NCBI RefSeq assembly: GCF_001440415.1
Contig: NZ_LLYA01000158.1
Coordinates: 1 to 64,000, forward strand
DNA length: 64,000 nucleotides
DNA from: Bradyrhizobium retamae
GTDB lineage: Bacteria; Pseudomonadota; Alphaproteobacteria; Rhizobiales; Xanthobacteraceae
Direction: 5' to 3'
Under the pieces are notes generated by a model. That model was not told the DNA's origin and searched no databases. It saw only the letters and a list, made by a program, of their open reading frames with translations. A program made the position numbers and the translations under genes. Below, piece after piece: positions 33,670-42,693 of this stretch; positions within the stretch are counted from its first letter, which is position 1, and every line of letters begins with the position of its first letter.

Positions 33670-34455
33670 ATGCGTGATCGCCTGATCTTCATCGGCCAGT
33701 TCATCTTCACCCTGCTGGTAGCCGGATTCCTCGTGGTGCCCGCGATTCTGTCGATCTCCGCCGGCGTCACCGTGAACTACTTCCGCGGCATCCAATCCGG
33801 CGTAACCTTGCAATGGGTTGTGCAGGTATGGGAGCTTTATGCGGGCACCATCCTGCTTTCATTCGTGGTTGCATTTGCAACTCTTGCAGTGACGCTCGTC
33901 GCCGGCGTTCCAGGCGCCTATGCCTTGCATGTGCGGGGAGGGCGCCTGTCGCGGATCGTCGAGGAGATCATCACCCTGCCGTTGGCGATCCCTGGCCTGG
34001 CCATCGCACTGGCACTGCTCTTGACCTATGGAGGTTTCGGCGACTTTCGCCGCTCCTGGCTGTTCATTCTCGCAGGCCATGTCATCTTCACGATGCCCTT
34101 CATGGTGCGATCCGTGATGGCTGTGTTCGCGACCGTCGACATCAAAACGCTGGATGAGGGTGCGGCATCGCTCGGCGCATCGCCGTGGCGGCGCTTTCGC
34201 GACGTGATCGTCCCCAATGCTCTGCCCGGTATATTAGCGGGCAGCCTGATGGTGGTGACACTGTCACTCGGTGAATTCAACCTGACCTGGATGCTGCACA
34301 CGCCATTGACCAAGACATTGCCGATCGGGCTCGCCGACAGCTATGCCTCGATGCGGCTGGAGGTGGCCTCGGCCTATACGCTGATCTTCTTCGTGATGAT
34401 CATTCCGCTGCTGGTCGCCATGCAATTGTTTGCCGAGAAGGAACAGAAGAGATGA
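33670..34455 (+). CDS. ABC transporter permease 2
   Basis: 261 residues from ATG 33670. EAA loop LDEGAASLGASPWRRFRDVI, with six spans including LIFIGQFIFTLLVAGFLVVP. It forms the heterodimeric channel with permease 1. Overlaps the ATPase gene by four bases. Confidence 0.87.
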   Translation: MRDRLIFIGQFIFTLLVAGFLVVPAILSISAGVTVNYFRGIQSGVTLQWVVQVWELYAGTILLSFVVAFATLAVTLVAGVPGAYALHVRGGRLSRIVEEIITLPLAIPGLAIALALLLTYGGFGDFRRSWLFILAGHVIFTMPFMVRSVMAVFATVDIKTLDEGAASLGASPWRRFRDVIVPNALPGILAGSLMVVTLSLGEFNLTWMLHTPLTKTLPIGLADSYASMRLEVASAYTLIFFVMIIPLLVAMQLFAEKEQKR

Positions 34456-35513
34456 GTGCGCAGGCCGGACACGGCGCCTCGGTGCGCATCGAGGCCTGCG
34501 GCAAGACCTTCGCCGACGGAACGCGCGCGCTTGAGCCTGCAACGCTCGAGATCGCCCGTGGTGAAACGCTGGTGCTGCTCGGTCCCTCCGGTTGCGGCAA
34601 GACCACCATGCTGCGCATTATCGCTGGCCTCGAACTGCCCGATGCTGGCGGCAGAGTACTGTTCGACGGCAAAGACATGACGGCGGTGCCGATCGAGCGG
34701 CGCAACGTCGGCATGGTATTTCAGTCCTATGCGCTTTTCCCCAATATGAGCGTATCCGATAACATCGGTTATGGATTGAAGATCCGCGGCGTATCGAAAA
34801 AGGAGCGGGCGGCTCGCATTGCCGAACTGGTGGCGCTGACCAATATCTCCGGGCTGGAGAACCGCCGGATCGACCAGCTTTCAGGCGGCCAGCGGCAGCG
34901 GGTGGCGCTGGCGCGCGCGGTAGCGATCCGGCCGGGCCTCCTGTTGCTCGACGAACCGCTGACGGCGCTCGATGCCGCCCTGCGTGACCGGCTGCGCGGC
35001 GAGCTGAACCGCCTGCTGCGCGCGCTCGGCATCACCACGATCTACGTGACGCATGATCAGTCCGAGGCCATGGAGCTCGGCGACCGTGTCGTGGTCATGC
35101 AGAAGGGGAAGATTGTCCAGATCGGCACGCCGCGCGAGATCTACTTCACGCCGAACAGTCGCTTTGTCGCCGAATTCATCGGCGCGGCGAATATCGTCGA
35201 GGCGGCCATCGAGAATGGTCACTTGGTATTGCCGGGCGGATGTCAGCCGATTGACGGCGATGCAAATATACCGGCCGCAGTGGCGATGATTCGCCCCGAG
35301 ACCATACGCGTGATGGCAGCCGAAAGCGCGCCGCTTTCAGGTATAATCGACAGCGTCAGCTTCATTGGTGACAGGCAACGGCTGGTGGTCAGCGGCGTGT
35401 CCAACAGGTCGCTCACCGTCGATGCGCCGAATACGGTCCGGGCCAAGTCCGGCGAACGGATCGGATTATCGATTTCGCCGGGCGCCGTCCGTCTGTTGCC
35501 GCCCGGAAGCTGA
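34452..35513 (+). CDS. ABC transporter ATP-binding protein
   Basis: 353 residues: Walker A LGPSGCGKTTMLRI, signature LSGGQRQRVALARA, Walker B LLLDEPLTALDA, switch His in TTIYVTHDQSEAM, and a C-terminal TOBE-type regulatory domain (FVAEFIGAANIVEAAIENGH). PotA/FbpC/PhnT class. Energises the permease pair. Confidence 0.9.
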   Translation: MSAQAGHGASVRIEACGKTFADGTRALEPATLEIARGETLVLLGPSGCGKTTMLRIIAGLELPDAGGRVLFDGKDMTAVPIERRNVGMVFQSYALFPNMSVSDNIGYGLKIRGVSKKERAARIAELVALTNISGLENRRIDQLSGGQRQRVALARAVAIRPGLLLLDEPLTALDAALRDRLRGELNRLLRALGITTIYVTHDQSEAMELGDRVVVMQKGKIVQIGTPREIYFTPNSRFVAEFIGAANIVEAAIENGHLVLPGGCQPIDGDANIPAAVAMIRPETIRVMAAESAPLSGIIDSVSFIGDRQRLVVSGVSNRSLTVDAPNTVRAKSGERIGLSISPGAVRLLPPGS

Positions 35514-35530
35514 GAAAGTCGATATCGCCA

Positions 35531-36361
35531 ATGTCGGTCCATATTGCCCAGATTTCTGATCTGCACATCAAGCCGCCGGGAGCACTTGCCTATGGCAAGG
35601 TGGATACTGCAAAGGCGCTCGAACGTTGCGTTGCCGCCCTGAACGAATTCAGGCCTGCGCCCGATTTTGTAGTGGTCTCCGGCGATCTGGCGGACACGCC
35701 GACGGCCGAGGAGTATCAATATCTCAATCGGCTGCTGGCGCCGCTCAAGCTTCCGTTCGCCGGCATTCCCGGCAATCACGACTCGCGCGAATTGATGCGT
35801 GCCGCGTTCCCTTCCGCGTCCTATGCCTTCGTATCAGGGCCGCTCAATCAGAGGATCGAGGTTGCCGGGCTCGATCTGCTGTTGCTGGATTCAAGCGTAC
35901 ATCGGAAGCCGCATGGCGAACTCGATGGGTCTACGTTGCACTGGCTTGATGGGACGCTGGCTTCGTCGCTCGACCGGCCGGCGCTGCTGTTTATGCACCA
36001 TCCGCCGTTCAAGGCTGGCATTTGGCACATGGACCGTCAGAATCTCCTCAATGCAAGCGAACTCGCGCCTATCGTGCGTCGTCATCCCCGCGTGCAATTG
36101 ATCGCAACTGGACATGTGCACCGCGCGGCACTGACCACGTTTGCGGGCGTGCCGACCACGATCTGTCCCGCCCCCAACCATGCCGTCGATCTCGATCTGG
36201 CCGAACTGCGCGAGCCTACGTTCAAGGTGGAGCCGCCGGCCTTCCATCTCCATAGCTGGTTTCCGGGTGAGGGGTTCGGCACGGTCGTTACCCATCAAGT
36301 CCCGATAGGCACGTTCGACGGCCCACACCCGTTTTTTGGGCCAGATGGGAAGCTGCTGTAG
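35531..36361 (+). CDS. calcineurin-type phosphodiesterase (GpdQ/CpdA-like)
   Basis: 276 residues with all binuclear-metal motifs: ISDLHIK (D, H), VSGDLADTP, GIPGNHDSREL, FMHHPPF and ATGHVHRAA. This is the GpdQ / cyclic-nucleotide phosphodiesterase set. Seventeen bases after the ATPase, so probably co-transcribed, suggesting the importer brings in a phosphodiester or phosphonate-like compound that is cleaved in the cytoplasm. The ligand link is inference. Confidence 0.85.
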   Translation: MSVHIAQISDLHIKPPGALAYGKVDTAKALERCVAALNEFRPAPDFVVVSGDLADTPTAEEYQYLNRLLAPLKLPFAGIPGNHDSRELMRAAFPSASYAFVSGPLNQRIEVAGLDLLLLDSSVHRKPHGELDGSTLHWLDGTLASSLDRPALLFMHHPPFKAGIWHMDRQNLLNASELAPIVRRHPRVQLIATGHVHRAALTTFAGVPTTICPAPNHAVDLDLAELREPTFKVEPPAFHLHSWFPGEGFGTVVTHQVPIGTFDGPHPFFGPDGKLL

Positions 36362-36425
36362 CTGTGCGGCATTCCCCGGCCGGATCGATTGCATAAGCCG
36401 AACATAGGGCGCAATCTTTCCCAAA

Positions 36426-36620
36426 ATGGCGGCCGAAATCCTAAGATTTCTGCCGCTCATATTGTATTGGGCCGGCGGATGGATGCTGCAGCAGCACGCG
36501 CCTCGGCTAGACTTCCTGTACTATCTTGTAGCAAGTTCCACGGTTATTGGAGCGGTAACGCTGGGCACCATTTTCGCCTTCCGGCCGCCAAATCGACGCG
36601 TTTTGACGCTTTCCGGTTGA
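36426..36620 (+). CDS. 64-residue two-TM membrane protein
   Basis: Two hydrophobic segments (EILRFLPLILYWAGGWML, FLYYLVASSTVIGAVTLGTI) and a basic end. Weak ribosome-binding site. No family. Between the phosphodiesterase and the Crp/Fnr gene. Confidence 0.45.
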   Translation: MAAEILRFLPLILYWAGGWMLQQHAPRLDFLYYLVASSTVIGAVTLGTIFAFRPPNRRVLTLSG

Positions 36621-36682
36621 AAAGCCGGCCCACGTTGATTACGGAAGGGCTGCAATCCCGTGTTCCCTGGAGTTCGACTGTC

Positions 36683-37417
36683 GTGCCTCAACGAAGGACG
36701 GGTGAAGCTCACGAATTTTCGAACGGCAAACTGTCGGTGCTGCGCAAGCACCCGTTTTTTGCCGACCTCGAGCCCACGGCGTTCGAGCAACTCTGCCGCT
36801 ATGCCAAACATTCCACGTTGAAGCGGGGAGCCACGCTGTTCTCGAAGGGGGACCCCGGCAACAGCCTGTACGCGGTGATTTCGGGTACGGTGAAGATGAG
36901 TATTTCCTCGCCCGATGGCCGCAGCGCGATCCTGAACATCATCGAGCCTGGAGAAATTTTCGGCGAAATCGCACTGCTCGACGGCGGGGCTCGCTCGGCC
37001 GACGCCATCGCAAACTCCAATTGCGAGCTATTCGTCATCGATAGGCGGGAGTTCATCCCCTTCGTGAAGGAGCAGCCGGGGCTGGCGATGAAGTTCATCG
37101 AATTGCTCTGCGGCCGGTTGCGGTGGACCAGCGATCAGGTCGAGCAGATTATCTTGCAGAATTTGCCCGCGCGGCTGGCGAGCGCGTTGCTGCGCCTGTC
37201 CGAAAAACACAAACCTGCACAGCAGGGTCGAACGATCGCGATCACCCAGCAGGAGATCAGCGAGATGGTTGGCATGACCCGGGAGAGCATCAACAAGCAG
37301 TTGCGCGCCTGGGCAACCCGCGATTGGGTGCGCCTTGAGCACGGCGCCATCGTTGTCCTGAATGCAGAGGCGCTCCGTGATCTGGCCGAAGCGGGATCCG
37401 GAAGCGAAGGCGAATAG
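36683..37417 (+). CDS. Crp/Fnr-family transcriptional regulator
   Basis: 244 residues from a GTG at 36683; the longer frame upstream lacks coding character. cNMP-binding fold (LFSKGDPGNSLYAVISGTVK, GEIFGEIALLDGGARSADAI), dimer helix, and a winged helix with recognition segment TQQEISEMVGMTRESINKQL. There is no N-terminal Cys cluster, so it is not an FNR oxygen sensor. The effector is unknown. It converges with the cyclase gene 15 bases away. Confidence 0.87.
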   Translation: MPQRRTGEAHEFSNGKLSVLRKHPFFADLEPTAFEQLCRYAKHSTLKRGATLFSKGDPGNSLYAVISGTVKMSISSPDGRSAILNIIEPGEIFGEIALLDGGARSADAIANSNCELFVIDRREFIPFVKEQPGLAMKFIELLCGRLRWTSDQVEQIILQNLPARLASALLRLSEKHKPAQQGRTIAITQQEISEMVGMTRESINKQLRAWATRDWVRLEHGAIVVLNAEALRDLAEAGSGSEGE

Positions 37418-37432
37418 GCCTCTCGGTTTCCT

Positions 37433-38119
37433 TCACAGGTCGAACACCGCAACCGCGCGGATCGGCGACGCCGTCCCGCCGCGCCACTTCATCGGCAGGC
37501 CGATAAACGTGAACTGGCCGCGCCCCAACAGCGCTTCGAGATTGCACAGGCTCTCGATGTGGGTGATGTCGAGGTCGAGGCAGGCCTTGTGGACGAGGGC
37601 ATTGATCTTGCCTTCCGGCCCCGGCCGCATCGAATCGATGCCGAAATGCACGACGCCCTGCTGCGCCAGCCATTCGGTGGCGGCCACGTTCACGCCGGAA
37701 TTGTCAGTCGAATATTCCTTGCGGGGGAATGTCCGTTCGTGGTGACCGGTGCAGAGCAGGACGGTGCCACCCCTCGGCACCGGCAAGCCGGCCTTCGCCA
37801 CCGCCGCTTCGAGATCGGCAGGCGTAATTTCGGCGCGCGGTGCAATGTGGCGCAGGTCGACGCAGATACCCGGCACGATACACTTTTCCAGCGGATACTC
37901 ATCGATTGACACGCCGCTCTTGCCGAAATGTCGGGGCGCGTCGATGTGGGTGCCGGCGTGGTCCACCATGGAGATGAACATCGAAGCTAGCCCGTGCACT
38001 TTGCCCGATTCGACGAAGGATTCTTCGTGGGTTTTCCAGACGCCATGAATGACGGGAGGATGGCCGGGATAGCTCGGCGTGCGGTGATAGAGCTCTCGGC
38101 TGAGGTCGACGATCTTCAC
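37433..38119 (-). CDS. cyclase-family hydrolase (kynurenine-formamidase-like)
   Basis: 228 residues from a GTG at 38119 with GGAG upstream. Metal motif DHAGTHIDAPRHF (HxGTHxDxPxH) and the downstream LLCTGHHERTFPRKEY. Family members hydrolyse formyl-amides, isatin or related cyclic amides using Mn/Zn. Last gene of the minus-strand TRAP operon, 32 bases after dctM, so its product probably acts on the imported acid. Confidence 0.82.
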   Translation of the reverse strand: MKIVDLSRELYHRTPSYPGHPPVIHGVWKTHEESFVESGKVHGLASMFISMVDHAGTHIDAPRHFGKSGVSIDEYPLEKCIVPGICVDLRHIAPRAEITPADLEAAVAKAGLPVPRGGTVLLCTGHHERTFPRKEYSTDNSGVNVAATEWLAQQGVVHFGIDSMRPGPEGKINALVHKACLDLDITHIESLCNLEALLGRGQFTFIGLPMKWRGGTASPIRAVAVFDL

Positions 38120-38151
38120 GCGGAGTCTCCGTGACGCGAACTGCGCCTGTT

Positions 38152-39441
38152 CTAGAACCCGAATGCCCTCGGCAGCGCCAGCGACAGCCAGGGAATATAG
38201 GTTACGATCATCAGTACCGTAAACATCACGTAGTAGAACGGCCAGATGCCGCGCATCACCTCGTCGACCGAAACCTTGCCGATGGCGCACCCGACGAACA
38301 GCGTCGTCCCTACCGGCGGGGTCAGCAGACCGATGCCGAGATTGAGCAGCATGACGATTCCGAAATGCACGGGATCGATGCCGAAGCTTTTCACGACTGG
38401 CAGCAGAATCGGGGTGCAGATCAGCAGCAGAGGCGCGAGATCGAGTGCCGTCCCCAGAACCAGCAGCATGATGTTCAACCACATCAGCAGCACGTATTTG
38501 TTGCTCGATATGGCGACGAAGAATTCGGTCATCTTGGCCGGCATCTGCATCAGCGCGGCGACATAGCCGAAGCATGAGGCGGTTGCGACCAGCGTCAGCA
38601 CCATGGCGACGGTTTGCAGCGTCTTGTAGACCAATAGCGGCAGCTCGGACCATTTGTAGTCGCGGTAGATGAACATCGTGACGAAGAACGCCCAGACGCA
38701 GGCAACCGCGCCTGCCTCTATCGGTGTGAAGACGCCGGTGAGGATGCCGCCCAGCACGATGGCCAACGTTATGATCCCCCACATGGCGTCGCCGAGCATC
38801 TTGGCGGCTTGGCGGATCGGTACGGGCTCACCCTTCGGGTGTTTGTCGCGATAAGCGTAAAACAGACAGAGCACCATCAGTGAGAAGCCGAGCAGTAGGC
38901 CAGGGAGCACGCCGGCCAGGAACAGGCTGGTGATCGACACCACGCCGCCGGTCGCCAGCGAATAAATCACCGAATTGTGGCTCGGCGGGACGATAATGGC
39001 TTGCAGCGAGGCGCTGATGGTCACGTTGGTTGCGAAGACTCGCGGATAACCTTTGTCGGCCATCTGGGGAATCATCACCGAGCCGATCGCGGAGGTGTCG
39101 GCGACCGACGATCCGGAGATGCCGCTCATGATCGTGGTCGCAAGGATATTGACCTGCGAGAGGCCGCCCCGAATTCGGGTGAATCCGACGAGCACGGCTG
39201 CAAAGTCGACCAACCGCTTGGCCATGCCGCCCTCGGCCATGATGGCGCCCGCCAGCACGAAGAAGGGGATGGTCAGCATCGAGACCTTTCCGACGCCGCT
39301 GGCAAATTGCTGCATGACTGCGCCGATCGGCAAATCGATCCAGAGCGCACCGACGAGCGAAGATAGTGCCAGCGCGTAGGCGATCGGCATGCCGATCGCG
39401 AAGAACAAGCACATGCTGAGAAGCAGAACCGCGATATCCAT
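38152..39441 (-). CDS. TRAP transporter large permease (DctM type)
   Basis: 429 residues, twelve-span plan, with ILATTIMSGISGSSVADTSA, the conserved SGSSxADT of DctM. Moves the bound acid with a sodium gradient. Five bases after the small permease. Confidence 0.92.
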   Translation of the reverse strand: MDIAVLLLSMCLFFAIGMPIAYALALSSLVGALWIDLPIGAVMQQFASGVGKVSMLTIPFFVLAGAIMAEGGMAKRLVDFAAVLVGFTRIRGGLSQVNILATTIMSGISGSSVADTSAIGSVMIPQMADKGYPRVFATNVTISASLQAIIVPPSHNSVIYSLATGGVVSITSLFLAGVLPGLLLGFSLMVLCLFYAYRDKHPKGEPVPIRQAAKMLGDAMWGIITLAIVLGGILTGVFTPIEAGAVACVWAFFVTMFIYRDYKWSELPLLVYKTLQTVAMVLTLVATASCFGYVAALMQMPAKMTEFFVAISSNKYVLLMWLNIMLLVLGTALDLAPLLLICTPILLPVVKSFGIDPVHFGIVMLLNLGIGLLTPPVGTTLFVGCAIGKVSVDEVMRGIWPFYYVMFTVLMIVTYIPWLSLALPRAFGF

Positions 39442-39446
39442 GGCAA

Positions 39447-39968
39447 TTACTCGGCTGGTACGTGGGCGTCAGCGCCGTCGCGCGGCGGCGGGCCAATTGT
39501 CAGGCGTTCGATGACGAACAGGAGCATCATGGCGCCGCTGACCACGATCGGAAGATAGGTGATCCCGACCGAGAGCCATGGAAACTCATCCACCGAATTA
39601 TCCCAGGTGGTCCGGACCAGCCGCAGTCCCCAAATGACCATGAAGATTGCAATCACGCCCATCAATATTTCGCTGAGGAAAAGTGAGGCGCGGCGCAGCA
39701 GTGGCGGAAGCAGGTTGGTACCAACCGTCATGTTCATGTGGATGCGCTGGCGGTAGCAGTTCGCCGAGCCGATGAAGGTGATGCCGACGGTGAGCAGCAC
39801 GGCCATCGGCTCGGGCCATGACGAGGCGCTGTTGAGGATATATCGGGTGTAGACGGCCCAGGGGATGACAGCCGAGACCAGCACGAGCGCCACGCACGCG
39901 ATCACGGCGCCGGTCCAGTAAACCGTATCGTTCACACGTCGGAAAATTCCGGCCGCAGAATTGGACAT
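39447..39968 (-). CDS. TRAP transporter small permease (DctQ type)
   Basis: 173 residues, four spans (AVIACVALVLVSAVIPWAVY, LLTVGITFIGSANCYRQRIH). Partner of the large permease. Confidence 0.88.
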   Translation of the reverse strand: MSNSAAGIFRRVNDTVYWTGAVIACVALVLVSAVIPWAVYTRYILNSASSWPEPMAVLLTVGITFIGSANCYRQRIHMNMTVGTNLLPPLLRRASLFLSEILMGVIAIFMVIWGLRLVRTTWDNSVDEFPWLSVGITYLPIVVSGAMMLLFVIERLTIGPPPRDGADAHVPAE

Positions 39969-40067
39969 TTTGACCTCGGAGAGTAGCGGCGCTTCAAATC
40001 GCCTCTGTAGCTCGGAGGAGTGGCCGGAACGGACGTCGCCCGGCCACCCGCCGCTCGCGAGCCGTAC

Positions 40068-41069
40068 CTATTGGACCGCTTCGATACGCTTGACCATCGC
40101 GGCGTACTTCGCGCCGTACTTGTCCCAGACCGGCTTGACCGCATCCTGGAACGGTTTCTTGTCGATATCGGTGATGATCTCGGTGCCGGCCGCTTTCATT
40201 TTTTCGATGGCGGCATTCTCCGCTTCATACCAGAGCACGCGCTGCTCTTGCTGCGCTTCCTTCGCAAGTTTCTTGATCAGCGCCTGATCTTCGGGCGAAA
40301 GCTTCTGCCAGGAGATGCGCGAGAACACCAGTAGCTCCGGAATGATCAGGTGCTCGGTCATCGTGAAGTACTTGGCCACCTGATAATGGTTCTGCGCTAT
40401 GAACGATGGCGGATTGTTCTCCGCGCCGTCTACCACGCCTGTCTGCATCGAGCTGAAAACCTGATCGAAGCCCAGCGCGACGCCGTTGCCGCCCAGCGCA
40501 TTCATGGTGTCGACGAACAGCGGATTGCCCATCATGCGGACCTTGAGGCCCTTGAGGTCGGCCATGTTCCGGATCGGCCGCTTGTTGTTATAGACGTTGC
40601 GCGAGCCGGCATTCATCCAGCACAGCGCGATCAGGCCGGTCTTTTCGTTCGCGGAAATCTTCGCCAGCAGTTCGTCGCCGATCTCGCCGTCGATCACTTT
40701 CTCCATGTGCTTGGAGTTACGGAAGACGAACGGCATGTTAAAGACGTTGACGTCGTCCACGACAGGGCCGACGGCGCCGACCGAAATACGGGCGAACTGC
40801 AGCGCGCCGAGTTGGGCCTGCTCGATCATTTCCTTTTCGCCACCGAGCTGCATCGACGGGAACATCTGGATTGTCAGTCGGCCATTGGTGGCTGCTTCCA
40901 GCTTCTTCCCCATCCGGACCACGGCTTCGACAGTCGGATAGCCCAGCGGGTGAACGTCCGATGCTTTCAGCACCATTTTCGTTTGCGCAAATGCCGATGA
41001 AAGCGGCGTCGCGGTCGCCATGGTAGCCCCGAGACCTGCGCTCAACTTGATGAAGTCGCGTCGTTTCAT
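40068..41069 (-). CDS. TRAP transporter periplasmic binding protein (DctP type)
   Basis: 333 residues. Twin-arginine-like start MKRRDFIKLSAGLGATMAT, then the DctP fold. The substrate-carboxylate Arg region is MADLKGLKVRMMGNPLFVDT, followed by VVDGAENNP. Binds a small organic acid. About 100 bases upstream of dctQ and 48 bases after the GntR gene. Confidence 0.9.
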   Translation of the reverse strand: MKRRDFIKLSAGLGATMATATPLSSAFAQTKMVLKASDVHPLGYPTVEAVVRMGKKLEAATNGRLTIQMFPSMQLGGEKEMIEQAQLGALQFARISVGAVGPVVDDVNVFNMPFVFRNSKHMEKVIDGEIGDELLAKISANEKTGLIALCWMNAGSRNVYNNKRPIRNMADLKGLKVRMMGNPLFVDTMNALGGNGVALGFDQVFSSMQTGVVDGAENNPPSFIAQNHYQVAKYFTMTEHLIIPELLVFSRISWQKLSPEDQALIKKLAKEAQQEQRVLWYEAENAAIEKMKAAGTEIITDIDKKPFQDAVKPVWDKYGAKYAAMVKRIEAVQ

Positions 41070-41116
41070 GTTGTTCCTCCTGATGTTTGTTTATCGTTTT
41101 ATGGACTTTTCGGACT

Positions 41117-41860
41117 CTAAGGTCGCTCGTCGAAGTACTCCGGATTGATATGTTGAGTAGCCGAGATGTTCTCGAGAAGGCTTTCGAGGTGAATTTCCAT
41201 TGCCCGCCTTGCGCCCTCCGCGTCATGCGCCTCGATCGCGGTCAGGATGGCCTCGTGTTCGACGATGACCGTTGCGATCCTCCCGCGCTGGGGCAGGGTT
41301 AGCCGACGATAGCGATCGACGTGAACCTTCACCTGCTGGATATACTTCCAGATTCCGGGATAGCCGGCGACATCGGCGACTGTAGCATGAAACGTTTCAT
41401 CGGCCCGATGAAACGTCTCGCTGTCTCCGGCCGCGCTGGCCTCGCGCTGGCGCTCCAGGATCGACCGCAGCGCCAGTTTCTGGCTCGACGTCGCACGTTC
41501 CGCCGCGAGCCTGGCGGTCGTCTCCTCCAGCGCCTTGCGGATGATGATGGCCTCGGGGAGTGCTGCGACCGGAATGCGCGAAACGAAGATGCCGGACTGG
41601 GGATAGATCTCCAGCAGGCCTTCATCCGATAATTTGAGGATCGCTTCGCGAACGGGCGTGCGGCTCACCCCGTAGGAGAGCGCGATCTGCGCCTCCGAGA
41701 CCGCTTCGCCGGGCCGCCGCTGCAGCGACACCAGTTCGCCTCGAAGATCGGAATAGATCCTGGATGCTGCCGTCGCCGCGCGCGGTCTGCCGCTGCGGCG
41801 CGTGCCGGCAGCAATTCGGCGAACCTTTCGATCAGTCTTTTTCGACGCACGGGCGGGCAT
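41117..41860 (-). CDS. GntR/FCD-family regulator of the TRAP operon
   Basis: 247 residues from ATG 41860 (MPARASKKTDRKV...); a longer frame to 41911 would run through the promoter dyad. Winged HTH (AVSEAQIALSYGVSRTPVRE, ILKLSDEGLLEIYPQSG) and a C-terminal FCD ligand domain with metal-binding His/Asp residues (RADETFHATVADVAGYPGIW). First gene of the row GntR-dctP-dctQ-dctM-cyclase, so probably autoregulated and induced by the transported acid. Confidence 0.87.
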   Translation of the reverse strand: MPARASKKTDRKVRRIAAGTRRSGRPRAATAASRIYSDLRGELVSLQRRPGEAVSEAQIALSYGVSRTPVREAILKLSDEGLLEIYPQSGIFVSRIPVAALPEAIIIRKALEETTARLAAERATSSQKLALRSILERQREASAAGDSETFHRADETFHATVADVAGYPGIWKYIQQVKVHVDRYRRLTLPQRGRIATVIVEHEAILTAIEAHDAEGARRAMEIHLESLLENISATQHINPEYFDERP

Positions 41861-41877
41861 GGCTACTTTCTCGATTG

Positions 41878-41891
41878 ATATATTAGTATAT
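41878..41891. promoter_or_regulatory. AT-rich dyad at the GntR promoter
   Basis: ATATA-TTAG-TATAT lies 18 bases upstream of the GntR ATG, a likely FCD-regulator operator given its position and AT content in GC-rich DNA. Confidence 0.4.
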
Positions 41892-41985
41892 GAATTGGCT
41901 TCGACAACCAAAAATGGTGCCGCGCATCTATTTCGCGTTGGGTGTGATCCTCTGAGGCTTATCTGGAGGTCAGAGCAGTGGCGGC

Positions 41986-42693
41986 CTAGTTGGGCCCGCT
42001 GATGAAGCCCGCGCGCTTCCGCAGTTCACGTTGTCCGTTGCCGATCAACAAGTCGATCAGGTGCTGGGACTGTTGCGGGTGGGTGGCGGCTGTGGTGATG
42101 CCTGCCGTGTACATCGTTGCAAGTTCGCAACCTGCCGGCAGCGAACCGGACAAGGTTACGCCTTCGGTGCTGATGATCTCGGTCGATTGCGTGCATCCGA
42201 TCGGGCGCCGTGCCTTGGACGCCGCCAGTTCGCGCATCGCCGTCGCCCCATTCGGGAAAATCCTGAGTCGGGCGGCGAGCTGATCGGCGATGTCGAGCTG
42301 CCGAAGGACATTTGCAACATGAATTCCGGCCGTCGAGGCTTTGGTATCCGGTACGAAGATCGCATCGGAGGCGAGGAAAACCTCGCGCAAGCCTGCGGCA
42401 TCCTTGGCTACGGCCGGGGAATCGCCGGCGCGAACGGCGAGCGCGGTTTCGACCAGACCGACATCGGCTATCAACGTGACAACAACCAGCTTTTCATGCG
42501 CCAGTTTGGCGAGGAGTGCTGCGGTCAGGATGACGATGTCAGCCGGTGTGCCCTTGCGCAATTTGTCGGCCATGACGCCGACCGCGCCGAACTCGCCCGC
42601 GATATCGAATCCGGTGTTAGCCTTGAAGGTTGGCGCCAGGCTTCCGACCAGGCCCTGTGCCGCGCCGCCGCTCAGGAGGCTCAGGCTGCTCAT
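41986..42693 (-). CDS. ModA-like binding-fold protein without export signal
   Basis: 235 residues with the substrate-binding fold of ModA-type proteins (GSLAPTFKANTGFDIAGEFG, GTPADIVILTAALLAKL, DTKASTAGIHVANVLRQLDI). The N-terminus MSSLSLLSGGAAQGLV starts directly at the first strand: no Sec or Tat signal and no lipobox. Its ATG overlaps the stop of the Mo-hydroxylase gene (ATGA), so it is translationally coupled and probably cytoplasmic. No ModB/ModC is nearby. It may handle molybdate or a substrate for the enzyme; this is inference. Confidence 0.7.
   Translation of the reverse strand: MSSLSLLSGGAAQGLVGSLAPTFKANTGFDIAGEFGAVGVMADKLRKGTPADIVILTAALLAKLAHEKLVVVTLIADVGLVETALAVRAGDSPAVAKDAAGLREVFLASDAIFVPDTKASTAGIHVANVLRQLDIADQLAARLRIFPNGATAMRELAASKARRPIGCTQSTEIISTEGVTLSGSLPAGCELATMYTAGITTAATHPQQSQHLIDLLIGNGQRELRKRAGFISGPN

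Noticed and set aside
36683..37417. FNR-type oxygen sensor
   Set aside because: No N-terminal cysteine cluster; only a generic Crp/Fnr protein can be claimed.
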